DNA of 64,000 bases, taken from contig NC_015510.1 of assembly GCF_000212735.1 (NCBI RefSeq), positions 4,527,001 to 4,591,000 of the forward strand. The letters are read 5' to 3'. This document shows positions 1-7,973 of the stretch, piece by piece. Below the pieces are notes generated by a model. The model ran no database searches. It was not told the DNA's origin and saw only the letters and a list, made by a program, of their open reading frames with translations. The position numbers were made by a program, and so were the translations under genes. Positions within the stretch are counted from its first letter, which is position 1, and every line of letters begins with the position of its first letter. This DNA comes from Haliscomenobacter hydrossis DSM 1100. GTDB lineage: Bacteria; Bacteroidota; Bacteroidia; Chitinophagales; Saprospiraceae.

Positions 1-914
1 TTGAAGAATGCATCCGGGTATACGAGCTGGACGAAGTGATGGCTGGTCAAAAACAAGTAGAACAGACGCGCAACAAAATAGCTTTGATGCACGACGCCTT
101 GCTGATGGGCATCCGCGATTATTTTGGAAAATTGGGACTCAAAAAAGCCATCTTGGGGCTTTCCGGAGGAATTGACTCCGCCGTTACGGTGGTGTTGGCC
201 GCCCGTGCCCTTGGCGCTGATAACGTGCGGGTGCTCCTGATGCCTTCGCAATACTCTTCCGATCACTCCGTCAATGATGCCCGAAAACTGGCGGAAAACC
301 TGGGTGTACAGTACGATTTATTGGCTGTGGAACCCATGTATCAAGCTTACATGGAAACCCTCAAGCCGCACTTTTGGGGCTTCCCATTCAACATCACCGA
401 AGAAAACTTGCAAGCACGGATCCGGGGTATGTTGCTAATGGCTTTTTCCAACAAGTTTGGACACATCCTGCTCAATACCAGCAATAAAAGTGAAATGGCG
501 GTGGGTTACGGCACCCTTTATGGCGACATGTGTGGCGGGCTTTCGGTGCTCGGCGATGTGTACAAAACCGAGGTGTACGAACTGGCGCACTACATCAATA
601 AAGATGGGGAAGTGATCCCCGAAAACTCTATCACCAAGCCACCTTCAGCCGAATTGCGCCCCGACCAAAAAGACAGCGATAGTCTTCCGGACTACGATAT
701 TCTCGATGCCGTGTTGTACAATTACATCGAACGCCATCAGGGGCCAAAAGAATTGATTGAAATGGGTTTTGACGATGCCCTGGTACGCCGGGTATTGCGC
801 CTGGTCAACATCAACGAATTCAAACGCCACCAGACAGCACCAGTATTGCGGGTATCCGCCAAGGCATTTGGAATGGGACGGCGGATGCCGATTGTGGGGA
901 AATATCTTTCGTAG
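1..914 (+). CDS. nadE: Glutamine-dependent NAD+ synthetase, 3' part
   Basis: C-terminal synthetase domain of an ammonia/glutamine-dependent NAD+ synthetase, which adenylates nicotinate adenine dinucleotide and amidates it to NAD+ in the cytoplasm. The reading frame is open from the first bases of the window, so the N-terminal nitrilase-type glutaminase domain is expected upstream. Visible signatures are the PP-loop LSGGIDSA about 45 residues after the first in-frame ATG (39), NTSNKSEMAVGYGTLYGD in the middle, and KPPSAELRPDQKDSDSLPDYDILD near the C-terminus, which are typical of this family. The stop at 912-914 is followed directly by an inverted-repeat element that also ends the convergent NIPSNAP gene. 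Confidence 0.93.
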   Translation, partial: EECIRVYELDEVMAGQKQVEQTRNKIALMHDALLMGIRDYFGKLGLKKAILGLSGGIDSAVTVVLAARALGADNVRVLLMPSQYSSDHSVNDARKLAENLGVQYDLLAVEPMYQAYMETLKPHFWGFPFNITEENLQARIRGMLLMAFSNKFGHILLNTSNKSEMAVGYGTLYGDMCGGLSVLGDVYKTEVYELAHYINKDGEVIPENSITKPPSAELRPDQKDSDSLPDYDILDAVLYNYIERHQGPKELIEMGFDDALVRRVLRLVNINEFKRHQTAPVLRVSAKAFGMGRRMPIVGKYLS

Positions 915-921
915 GGTGTGA

Positions 922-1044
922 GGGTTCGGGGGTTCGAAGGTTCGGGAGTTCGTGGGTTCCACGATGGTCGCCGAGCTGGTCACTGAGCGAAGCCGAAGTG
1001 GAGGTGTCCGTCTTGGAACCCACGAACTCCCGAACCCCCGAACC
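922..1044. repeat. GGTTCG-word inverted repeat between convergent genes
   Basis: The left arm (922-960) and right arm (1015-1044) are reverse complements built from tandem 7-8 bp words of the form GGTTCGxG. The left arm has one extra 8-nt word. The loop holds GGTCGCCGAGC and GAGCGAAGCCGAAGTGGAGG, a motif that recurs in the loops of the elements at 3879, 14792 and 24221. Its position between two converging stops suggests a bidirectional transcription barrier or terminator; that role is inference. Confidence 0.8.
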
Positions 1045-1049
1045 CTCTT

Positions 1050-1811
1050 CTATTTCATCGGCGAAAAATCCAGCGCTTTCAAATACAAAGACTCCACCTT
1101 GACGGTGAGCGAGCCTCCGGCTTTGTCTTCTGATTCTTTGCGCACTTTGATCCATTCAGGATCGTTGCGAAAATCGGTGAAAGCTTTTAAACCTGCTTCC
1201 TGACTGGGATGGGAGAGGATATAAATGAGTGTTTCTTGAGCGGGGTAGGCATCTACAACCGTCCAGTACCAGAGGTTGGTCATGCCGTACTTTTCAAAAA
1301 GTTTGCAGGTATGATTGCGGAAGCGTGCCAGAAGGTTGGGCAATTTGCCGGGCGTGGCATTGTACGTGCGCAGCTCAAAAACCCGACCTTTAACGCCAGA
1401 ATTGGCAAATCTTTCTTTTGAGAAATCAGTGGGACTTAAGAAATGCCTTTCAGTTTTGGCTTCCAGTCTGCCTACCGATTCGGATTCTTCAATGCCTTTT
1501 TTCCATTTTGGATCGCGCAAAAAATCTTTAGTGGCGCGCAACCAGGCTGCCTGGTTGTAATAGGACAAAATGCAGACAATGCGCTCATCATTGGGGTCTA
1601 CTGGTGACCAAAAACCTTCAACTTGGACATTGTGCTTGCGGTAGAGTGGTACAGCAAAACGGCGGTAGCGATTCTGCAAATACTTGAGTCGCCCTGGCTC
1701 GGCGTAGTGAATTTGGATTTCGTAGTAGCGGGGTAATTTTTCGCTGATCGTTTTTTCACCTACCGTAAAAAGGCTGGAAATACAAAAGAATAAGGTGTAA
1801 ACCATTCCCAT
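1050..1811 (-). CDS. NIPSNAP family protein, two domains
   Basis: 253 residues with a hydrophobic N-terminus (GMVYTLFFCISSLF) that could be a signal peptide. Two NIPSNAP-type ferredoxin-like repeats follow. The first starts near residue 28 (YYEIQIHYAEPGRL, later FWSPVDPNDERIVCILSY). The second starts near residue 142 (VFELRTYNATPGKLPNLLARFRNHTCKLF cut here, later LIYILSHPSQEAGLKAF). In Bacteroidota and Planctomycetes such proteins often sit near exported oxidoreductases, but no substrate is known and none is suggested here. The second ATG, two codons in, is an equally good start. It converges on nadE. Confidence 0.85.
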   Translation of the reverse strand: MGMVYTLFFCISSLFTVGEKTISEKLPRYYEIQIHYAEPGRLKYLQNRYRRFAVPLYRKHNVQVEGFWSPVDPNDERIVCILSYYNQAAWLRATKDFLRDPKWKKGIEESESVGRLEAKTERHFLSPTDFSKERFANSGVKGRVFELRTYNATPGKLPNLLARFRNHTCKLFEKYGMTNLWYWTVVDAYPAQETLIYILSHPSQEAGLKAFTDFRNDPEWIKVRKESEDKAGGSLTVKVESLYLKALDFSPMK

Positions 1812-1889
1812 ATTGACACACTTTTATGCCAAACTACAATTTAGTTGGGGAATCGCCAAATACAGGATTAAGGTTATGTGCTATTTTAA

Positions 1890-2552
1890 TCATTTCCTGG
1901 GAAAAATACTCCCATCATTTTTCAAAATACTCCCTTCCGCCACATATCCACGCACCGGGCACAAGGGATAAATCACCGCATCTCGCCCCACAATTGTTCC
2001 CGGAAACAACACCGCATTGCTGCCAATTTCCACCCGATCGCCGATCAACGCACCAAATTTCTTCAAGCCGGTCCCCATTTTTTTTTCATCCAAATAGACA
2101 TTGATTTCGTCGTGGGTAGATTTGAAGTTGGACAAAATCGCGCCTGCCCCCAAATGGGCGCGATGCCCCAGGATAGAATCTCCCACGTAATTGAAATGGG
2201 GGATTTGTACGTCGTCAAAAAGAATGGCATTTTTTACTTCGCTTGAATTGCCTACCACTACCTGGTCACCCATGATGACTTGATCACGGATGAAAGCCGA
2301 ATGACGAATTTGACAATTGCGCCCAATGATGGCTGGCCCAATGATCAAGGCGGTTTTTTCGATGTAAGTGCCCTGCCCTACCCAAACTTGCGGGGCAATT
2401 TCCTCAAAGTCGGCGGGCAGCTGTCGCGCCAACTCCTGGATGTATGCTGCTATTTTGGGGAGTACCTCCCAGGGATAATGCACCCGTTCCAAGAGCGGCG
2501 CGGCCAGGGTATGGCTGAAATCAAAAAGCCGGGTACTTAATGGATGCATCAT
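1890..2552 (-). CDS. Left-handed beta-helix (hexapeptide) transferase-like protein
   Basis: 220 residues from an ATG whose A is at 2552. This start forms an ATGA overlap with the stop of the upstream Nramp gene, so it is preferred to the longer open frame beginning at 2627. The middle and C-terminal parts carry hexapeptide repeats of a left-handed beta helix (VWVGQGTYIEKTALIIG, later SILGHRAHLGAGAILSNFKS and GALIGDRVEIGSNAVLFPG). These are typical of the acyltransferase half of GlmU-type sugar-nucleotide enzymes. No nucleotidyltransferase domain is present, so it is probably a stand-alone acetyltransferase or sugar-nucleotide binding protein. Translational coupling with the Nramp gene is likely; substrate unknown. 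Confidence 0.82.
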   Translation of the reverse strand: MMHPLSTRLFDFSHTLAAPLLERVHYPWEVLPKIAAYIQELARQLPADFEEIAPQVWVGQGTYIEKTALIIGPAIIGRNCQIRHSAFIRDQVIMGDQVVVGNSSEVKNAILFDDVQIPHFNYVGDSILGHRAHLGAGAILSNFKSTHDEINVYLDEKKMGTGLKKFGALIGDRVEIGSNAVLFPGTIVGRDAVIYPLCPVRGYVAEGSILKNDGSIFPRK

Positions 2553-3871
2553 TCCCGATTGTTTTTGATCAAAAAACGCCAAGCTAATCCCAGTATGGTT
2601 ATCGCAGTAAGCACGCCCATCACCCAAATTGGCACAATGGCGTTATTTGGCAAAAAAAGCCCTACCTTATTGATCGCGCTCCAGATGTTGTTCAACCCGA
2701 GGAAGCAGGTAACGCCCACGATGATAAGGGTAAAAAAATTGGACCAAAACCCATTGGCATAGGCCGCGCCTAGCAGTTTTTTGTCGTTGGCAGCAAAAAG
2801 CAGGGCAATGGTCACCAGGGGTAGCAATACGCCGTTGATGGCTTGGGCCACCACGATGGCGGGAATGGGACGAATGCCCAGGCTACCAAACAAAGTACCT
2901 GTAATTAAAACGGCACCCCAAACCAAACGAAAATTCCGTGAATGCGCCGACCAGTCCGCTTTACTTTCACTGCTGAATAAACTTTGTGCAGTGACGGCTG
3001 CGGCCAATGGAGCAGTAATGGCCGAACTGAAGCCAGCCGCAAAAAGCCCGGTGCCAAATAGCACAATACCCAGAATGCCAAGTTTGGCCTCCAGCGCGGC
3101 TGACAATGCCTCATAAGAATAAGCGCCCGTGATCAAGATTCCAGCAGCCAAAATGGCAATGGAAATGATGCCGCCAATGCCTACGGCAAGCACAATGCCC
3201 CAGCGCATTTCGGCCAGGCTCTGACCATGCCCAATACTGGAACCCAAAAAGAGGTTATAAGGCACAATCGTCGTACCAATCAATCCGATGATCAATAACC
3301 CAGAACCTTCCGGGAAGCTGGGCAAAACCAGGTTTTGTGCCCATTCGCCCAAACCCGCAGGTACCTGAATCGCCACATATATAAAGGCCACCCCCATCAC
3401 GGCCACCAAAATGCTCAGCGCCCGGGATAAAACCTGAAAATTATTGATCCAGAGCAAAGCTGCACATCCCAGGGCCAAAACCAGGGTAATCCACACGCGA
3501 GACAGGTCTGGCAAAAACAGCAATACGCCGGAAATGGCTCCCAGTAAATTTCCCGTTTGGTAAGCCGCACACCCAAAGGCGACCGCAATGAACAAGGCCA
3601 GCTTGATGTTGCGCCCCTGCACTCCACCGTACTTGATGGCAATGATTTGCCCCAGGTTTTTACCCGAAGCAATGGTCATCCGGGCAGCTGTTTCTTGCAA
3701 AATGATCGCCGCAATGGTGGAAAAACTCAGGGCCCACAACAATTGCAATCGGTAAGCTGCCCCGGCTTGCGAACAAGTCGTGACCGTTCCCGGCCCAATG
3801 AAGGCGGCGGAGAGTACCGACCACAACAAGAGGGAAGAAAAGCCTTGGCTGAAGGTGATGCGTTTGGACAT
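2549..3871 (-). CDS. Nramp-family transporter homologue with altered metal-site motifs
   Basis: 440 residues with about eleven predicted membrane helices and the overall Nramp (SLC11) pattern. In classical members helix 1 carries DPGN and helix 6 carries a conserved Ala three residues before Met-Pro-His; Asp, Asn, Ala and Met bind Mn2+ or Fe2+. Here helix 1 reads AFIGPGTVTTCSQAGAAY and helix 6 reads IGTTIVPYNLFLGSS. Asp becomes Gly, Asn becomes Thr, Met becomes Val and the upstream Ala position is Thr. The protein is therefore an Nramp relative but probably not a standard manganese/iron importer. It lies downstream of two glycosyltransferase genes with a repeat element between, and overlaps the hexapeptide gene by ATGA. 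Confidence 0.85.
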   Translation of the reverse strand: MSKRITFSQGFSSLLLWSVLSAAFIGPGTVTTCSQAGAAYRLQLLWALSFSTIAAIILQETAARMTIASGKNLGQIIAIKYGGVQGRNIKLALFIAVAFGCAAYQTGNLLGAISGVLLFLPDLSRVWITLVLALGCAALLWINNFQVLSRALSILVAVMGVAFIYVAIQVPAGLGEWAQNLVLPSFPEGSGLLIIGLIGTTIVPYNLFLGSSIGHGQSLAEMRWGIVLAVGIGGIISIAILAAGILITGAYSYEALSAALEAKLGILGIVLFGTGLFAAGFSSAITAPLAAAVTAQSLFSSESKADWSAHSRNFRLVWGAVLITGTLFGSLGIRPIPAIVVAQAINGVLLPLVTIALLFAANDKKLLGAAYANGFWSNFFTLIIVGVTCFLGLNNIWSAINKVGLFLPNNAIVPIWVMGVLTAITILGLAWRFLIKNNRE

Positions 3872-3878
3872 GAGGAAA

Positions 3879-3989
3879 AGGGTTCGAGGGTTCGTGAGTT
3901 CGAGGGTTCGGGAGTTCGAGGGTTCGTGAACCGGTCGCCGAGCGAAGCCGAGGTGCGCGGTTCACAAACCTTCGAACCCTTGAACCCTC
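3879..3989. repeat. GGTTCG-word inverted repeat overlapping the GT2 gene end
   Basis: Tandem GGTTCGAG/GGTTCGTG words on the left and TTCGAACCC words on the right flank a loop with GAACCGGTCGCCGAGCGAAG. Same family as 922, 14792 and 24221. Here the right arm lies inside coding sequence: the last codons of the minus-strand glycosyltransferase (QGFEGL then stop) are written in the repeat. Confidence 0.8.
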
Positions 3990-4909
3990 CGCACTTTGTA
4001 AGGTTTTTTCCGCTGCGACTCAAAATACGTCCGCATTTGGATTTCTACGACAATTCCGATGGTAATAAATTGAATGCCGCCAAAAAGCATCATCATACCC
4101 AGGATGAGAATGGGGCGGCCCCAAATGTCATACCCCATGAGTTTGACCACCAGGAGATAAAAATTGATCAGCATGCCACCTATAAACAGGAATATCCCGG
4201 CGTTGCCAAACAAGTGCATGGGCTTTTGCATGTATTTTTTGAAAAAAAGCATCAACAACAAGTCGCTAATGACTTTAAATGTGCGGCTCAGTCCGTATTT
4301 GGATGTACCAAATTGACGGGCGTGGTGTTTCACGTCCACCTGGGTGATGCGGGCACCTTCGAGGTGAGCCAGGACGGGTACAAAGCGGTGCAGTTCCCCG
4401 TACAGGCCCAGGTCTTTGGCCAAATCGGCTTTGAGTACTTTGAGTGCGCAGCCATAGTCCTTGAGGTGGACATCGGTCAAACTGCGGATGATGTAATTGG
4501 CAATGCGGCTGGGAATTTTGCGCAGCACCATGCCATCTTTGCGGTTAGCGCGGTTGCCCGCCACCATGTCAAACCCCTCTTCTTCGGCAATTTTGAGCAT
4601 ACGCGGGAGGTCGCTTGGGTCGTTTTGCAAGTCGCCGTCCATGGTGGCAATGTACTCCCCCTGGGCGTAATCGATTCCCGCCATTAGCGCGAGGCTTTGG
4701 CCGTAGTTCTTTTTGAGTTCTACCACCCGGAGGCGCGGATGCTCCACGCTGTACAATTCTTTGAGCGTGTTGTCTTTGGAACCATCATCCACGAATACCA
4801 TTTCATATTCGTAAGCCTCCAAAGCTTGGGCGATGCGCTCAATTTGCGGTTTGATGTTTTCTGCTTCGTTGTAGACACAAACGACTACCGAAAGTTTGAC
4901 TGTTGACAT
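3962..4909 (-). CDS. Family 2 glycosyltransferase, DPM1/GtrB-like
   Basis: 315 residues. The N-terminal GT-A domain shows VVVCVYNEAENI, VFVDDGSKDNT and the metal-binding region MDGDLQNDPSDL. This fits inverting transferases that load a sugar from a nucleotide donor onto polyprenyl phosphate at the inner membrane face. Two C-terminal membrane helices (about residues 235-258 and 270-293) match the GtrB/ArnC architecture. It starts 11 bp after the stop of the GT39 gene, so the pair probably works as lipid-linked sugar synthase plus glycosyl transferase on the outer face. The last residues are encoded by the adjacent repeat element, suggesting that the original stop was displaced. Confidence 0.9.
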   Translation of the reverse strand: MSTVKLSVVVCVYNEAENIKPQIERIAQALEAYEYEMVFVDDGSKDNTLKELYSVEHPRLRVVELKKNYGQSLALMAGIDYAQGEYIATMDGDLQNDPSDLPRMLKIAEEEGFDMVAGNRANRKDGMVLRKIPSRIANYIIRSLTDVHLKDYGCALKVLKADLAKDLGLYGELHRFVPVLAHLEGARITQVDVKHHARQFGTSKYGLSRTFKVISDLLLMLFFKKYMQKPMHLFGNAGIFLFIGGMLINFYLLVVKLMGYDIWGRPILILGMMMLFGGIQFITIGIVVEIQMRTYFESQRKKPYKVRRVQGFEGL

Positions 4910-4920
4910 GATGAATATTT

Positions 4921-6498
4921 TCAGCGTTGAACCTTCCCAATGATAAAATGGCGCTTTCCATGCCGTACTTTGAGTTCCGAAATGGAATCCACAATAACAG
5001 TGTACATTTTAGGATCAACGATGTATAGTGCACTGGTATCAAGATCTGTTTTTTTGATGGGGATGATTTTACCACGGGTATTGGTCAGATAAATGGAGTT
5101 GGTCCACTGCATCGGGGTCTTTTTGTAAACGTACAAATTTTGATCCCGGAAGCGTTGCCCGACTTCAATCGACGAGATACGGCATTCGTTGCCATAGTCG
5201 TTGGCGTTGCGGTCGGGCAGGACAAACCAGTTGAAACCAATCCGACCAAGCAACAACAGCATGGCCATTATCAACAAACGTTGGGGCTTCCATTGCCAAT
5301 ACAGGGCATTTAGTCCCAAACTGAACAAGAATAAAAAGCCCGTTTTTACATACAAATAAGGAGCGTTTTGGGTTTGGGGCAAAAACAGGGGTAAGACACT
5401 GCCCAACAACAGCAGGACACAAACCAGCGCTAAAAATCCGTTGACCAACTTGCTTGACCATCTGCTTTGTTCCCCATCCCCTTGGTGCAGCTGTAGAAAA
5501 ATCCCGAACAACAAGGGGCAAAACATCAATAAATAACGCGGATAAACCTCTACCGATGACCAATACACCAAAATATTGGCCATAAAACATACTGTACAAA
5601 AAGCCATAAAGGGATCGGCTTGCAGTACGCGCCAAATGTCTTTGCGCAGCAAATACACCACCATGATTGACCAGGGTAAAAAATGGTAGACCATTTCCAG
5701 CGGGAAAGTAAACAAGTGCAAAAAGGTTTTCCACCAACCGAATTGCACCGCAGTACGTTTGGAAGATTCAGTAAACAGGGTCTGAAAAACGGTATCCAAA
5801 CCATTGTACTGCACGTAAACCAGGTAATACGCTCCGACTATGGCCACAAAAACCAGCCCGCCGAGGATGTGTTGCCAGGAAAAAAGGCGGCGGAATTCTT
5901 TTTGGTAAATGAAATACGCCAGGAGCGTGAACCCTTGAAAAACAATGGCCGGAAGCCCTTTTAGCATAAAGCCCAAACCCGTGCAAAGGTAGGAGAGCGC
6001 AAATAATAACCACCAATTGAGGCGCTGAAAATGATGATAGATGACCATGAACTGCACAAAAACCAGCCAGGAAAACGTTATGTCGATCAGCGCCAACAGC
6101 GAATCCCAAAACAAGACCCGGCCACAAGTAATCAGGCTGAGTGCCAGTACAAAAGCGGTATAGCTGCCATAATGTTTGCGGAAAAAATAAAAAACCGTAG
6201 CAGCAAACCCGCACAAACTCAGCAAGGTTGGAATGCGCGCCGTAAATTCGTTAATTTGCCCCAGCAGATGGAAGTAGAACAGCAGGATCCAGTTGTACAA
6301 AGGTGGTTTGTTGTAGTAAAAATCGCCGTGTAAGGTGGGGGTGATGTAGTTCCCGGAAAGTTTCATTTCCAAAGCCACCAAGGTACGAATGCCCTCGTCG
6401 TCGATGAAGGTCATTAGTCCCAAATTGATCAGCAGGGCAGGAAACAAGAGGATAATGCTCAGGATGTACAGTAGGGTATTGCGTTGTTGGTCTTTCAT
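4921..6498 (-). CDS. GT39/ArnT-like polyprenyl-phosphate-sugar glycosyltransferase
   Basis: 525 residues, polytopic with roughly a dozen hydrophobic segments. The first periplasmic loop has the GT39 (PMT_2) signature: an acidic pair in FIDDEG followed by LHGDFYYNKPPLYNW. Family members transfer a sugar or aminosugar from undecaprenyl phosphate to lipid A, protein or another glycan on the periplasmic side. It is the first gene of a minus-strand group with the GT2 gene (11-bp gap), which could provide the lipid-linked donor. Acceptor and sugar cannot be told from sequence. Confidence 0.85.
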   Translation of the reverse strand: MKDQQRNTLLYILSIILLFPALLINLGLMTFIDDEGIRTLVALEMKLSGNYITPTLHGDFYYNKPPLYNWILLFYFHLLGQINEFTARIPTLLSLCGFAATVFYFFRKHYGSYTAFVLALSLITCGRVLFWDSLLALIDITFSWLVFVQFMVIYHHFQRLNWWLLFALSYLCTGLGFMLKGLPAIVFQGFTLLAYFIYQKEFRRLFSWQHILGGLVFVAIVGAYYLVYVQYNGLDTVFQTLFTESSKRTAVQFGWWKTFLHLFTFPLEMVYHFLPWSIMVVYLLRKDIWRVLQADPFMAFCTVCFMANILVYWSSVEVYPRYLLMFCPLLFGIFLQLHQGDGEQSRWSSKLVNGFLALVCVLLLLGSVLPLFLPQTQNAPYLYVKTGFLFLFSLGLNALYWQWKPQRLLIMAMLLLLGRIGFNWFVLPDRNANDYGNECRISSIEVGQRFRDQNLYVYKKTPMQWTNSIYLTNTRGKIIPIKKTDLDTSALYIVDPKMYTVIVDSISELKVRHGKRHFIIGKVQR

Positions 6499-6552
6499 GC
6501 TGTGCGCGGCGTCTTCAAATAAAATTGAAGGTGCAAAAATAAACTAAAAATT

Positions 6553-7191
6553 TTGAAAATGAGGATTCTATATCCGGCACTTGCCACGATTTTATCTTGT
6601 ACTATGGCGTCAGTATCAATACTTTCGGCACAAACCACGAACCCCGACGCCAATTGGGTGGATATGCGCAGCCTGGTGCCCGACCTCGTTCTTGACATCC
6701 GCTACGCCACGACCAACAATTTTATGGAGGAAAAAATCTACGAATGTGGGGAATGTTACCTGCGTAAAGAAGTGGCGGATGCCATCGCCCGGGTACATCG
6801 GCGCATCAAGGCACAGGGCTATGGGGGTCTAAAGATGTACGATTGTTACCGTCCCCATTCCGCACAATGGAAATTGTGGAAAAAAGTACCCAACACTCAA
6901 TACGTAGCCGATCCCCGCAAAGGTTCCATGCACAACCGTGGCTCGGCAGTAGACCTGACTGTAGTGGACAAGAACGGCAAAGAACTGGACATGGGCACGG
7001 GGTACGATGTTTTTGACAAAAAAGCCTACATCGACTACATCGGCCATCCGGCAAACATCAACAACAACCGCAAACTATTACAAACGGCCATGATTGCCGA
7101 AGGCTTCCGCACCACGCGTACGGAGTGGTGGCATTTTTCGTACACCCTGAAATCGTACCCGATTTCGGATTATTTGTGGAAATGCAAGTGA
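6553..7191 (+). CDS. M15D family D-alanyl-D-alanine dipeptidase (VanX/DdpX-like)
   Basis: 212 residues. The N-terminus (about residues 1-26) is a signal peptide ending in ILSAQ, so the protein is exported. Zinc-site motifs of peptidase M15D are present: DCYRPHSAQWKLW, the SxHxxGxAxD block as SMHNRGSAVDLT, and EWWHFSY near the C-terminus. The family cleaves D-Ala-D-Ala. An exported enzyme more likely recycles peptidoglycan fragments than gives vancomycin resistance, and no vanHA-type neighbours are present. An alternative ATG lies two codons downstream. It is transcribed divergently from the GT39 gene. Confidence 0.9.
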   Translation: MKMRILYPALATILSCTMASVSILSAQTTNPDANWVDMRSLVPDLVLDIRYATTNNFMEEKIYECGECYLRKEVADAIARVHRRIKAQGYGGLKMYDCYRPHSAQWKLWKKVPNTQYVADPRKGSMHNRGSAVDLTVVDKNGKELDMGTGYDVFDKKAYIDYIGHPANINNNRKLLQTAMIAEGFRTTRTEWWHFSYTLKSYPISDYLWKCK

Positions 7192-7195
7192 TGCT

Positions 7196-7345
7196 GAATG
7201 ACGAGTTTTTCGAATGACGAATGACGAATGGTCGGCAATGCTGAGCGTTTTAGAGAATGCAGTATTTTTGATTCCACTTCGCTTTGGGGTTTCAGAAAAT
7301 CTTGCACTGCGGAGCACCAAATTCGTCACTCGTAAATTCAATACT
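7196..7345. repeat. Left GAATGAC-word hairpin flanking the four-helix-bundle gene
   Basis: An outer arm at 7196-7235 (GAATGACGAGTTTTTCGAAT, then further GAATGAC words and GGTCGG) and an inner arm at 7312-7345 (GAGCACCAAATTCGTCACTC). The outer arm is nearly the exact reverse complement of 7817-7853, and the inner arm of 7698-7735. The two hairpins thus form a nested, mirror-symmetric frame around the gene at 7347. Confidence 0.75.
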
Positions 7346-7346
7346 C

Positions 7347-7700
7347 ATGGATTTCGATCAACTCAAAAATCGCTTCAAACAGTTCGCAATTAAAGTAATC
7401 TTGTTTTCTAGGGAATTGCCAAATAGCGCGGAATATAAAGTCATTCAAGGACAGATCATCAGATCTGCAACCTCAACAGGTGCCAACTATCGGGCGGCGT
7501 GCAGAGGCAAATCCGGTGCCAATTTCATAAACAAAATGAAGATCGTAGAAGAAGAAATGGACGAGACAATGTATTGGCTAGAAATCCTGGTCAGTTTACT
7601 CCCTGCATCTAAAGACCAAATTACTCCGATTTGGAAAGAAGCAAATGAACTACTGGCGATAACGGTTGCATCGATAAAAACGGCGCGTAGTAAAAAATGA
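7347..7700 (+). CDS. Four-helix-bundle protein (23S rRNA intervening-sequence protein family)
   Basis: 117 residues from the ATG at 7347. The ATG is preferred over the upstream open frame because that part is repeat sequence. The protein is all-helical and shows the family hallmarks: RSATSTGANYRAACRGKSGANF followed by KIVEEEMDETMYWLEIL. Relatives are encoded inside intervening sequences of 23S rRNA or occur as stand-alone genes; a related fold is the Avd accessory protein of diversity-generating retroelements. Molecular function is not established. No rRNA or reverse transcriptase lies nearby. The gene sits exactly between two mirror-image repeat blocks, which suggests that gene and repeats move as one unit. 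Confidence 0.85.
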   Translation: MDFDQLKNRFKQFAIKVILFSRELPNSAEYKVIQGQIIRSATSTGANYRAACRGKSGANFINKMKIVEEEMDETMYWLEILVSLLPASKDQITPIWKEANELLAITVASIKTARSKK

Positions 7701-7858
7701 CGAACTTTTCGAGTGACGAATGACGAATTTGGTGCTGTGTCACACAGGTTTTCGGTAACTCGAACGCAGCGTGCGATCAAAAGCATTAAATTCCACAAAA
7801 TGCCCAGTTTTACCGACCTATTCGTCACTCGTCATTCGAAAAATTCGTCATTCCCCCG
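7697..7858. repeat. Right GAATGAC-word hairpin flanking the four-helix-bundle gene
   Basis: Inner arm at 7698-7735 (ATGACGAACTTTTCGAGTGA, ending AATTTGGTGC) and outer arm at 7815-7853 (ACCTATTCGTCACTCGTCAT, ending GAAAAATTCGTCATTC). It mirrors the left block. The two ends of each block differ (GGTCGG side and TTTGGTGC side), so the orientation of the blocks is unambiguous. Confidence 0.75.
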
Positions 7859-7973
7859 TCTTTATCCGCTAATTATCGACCTTATTGCTTTTTTTTCACT
7901 CCAACCTATGCAAGATTTCAACAAAGCAGTATTTTCGTTCGTTCTTGGTGAGAATACTTAAAGTTTTAGCTTA

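Noticed and set aside
6553..7191. Vancomycin resistance vanX
   Set aside because: The protein has a signal peptide and no vanH/vanA/vanRS neighbours; a general exported M15D dipeptidase is more likely.
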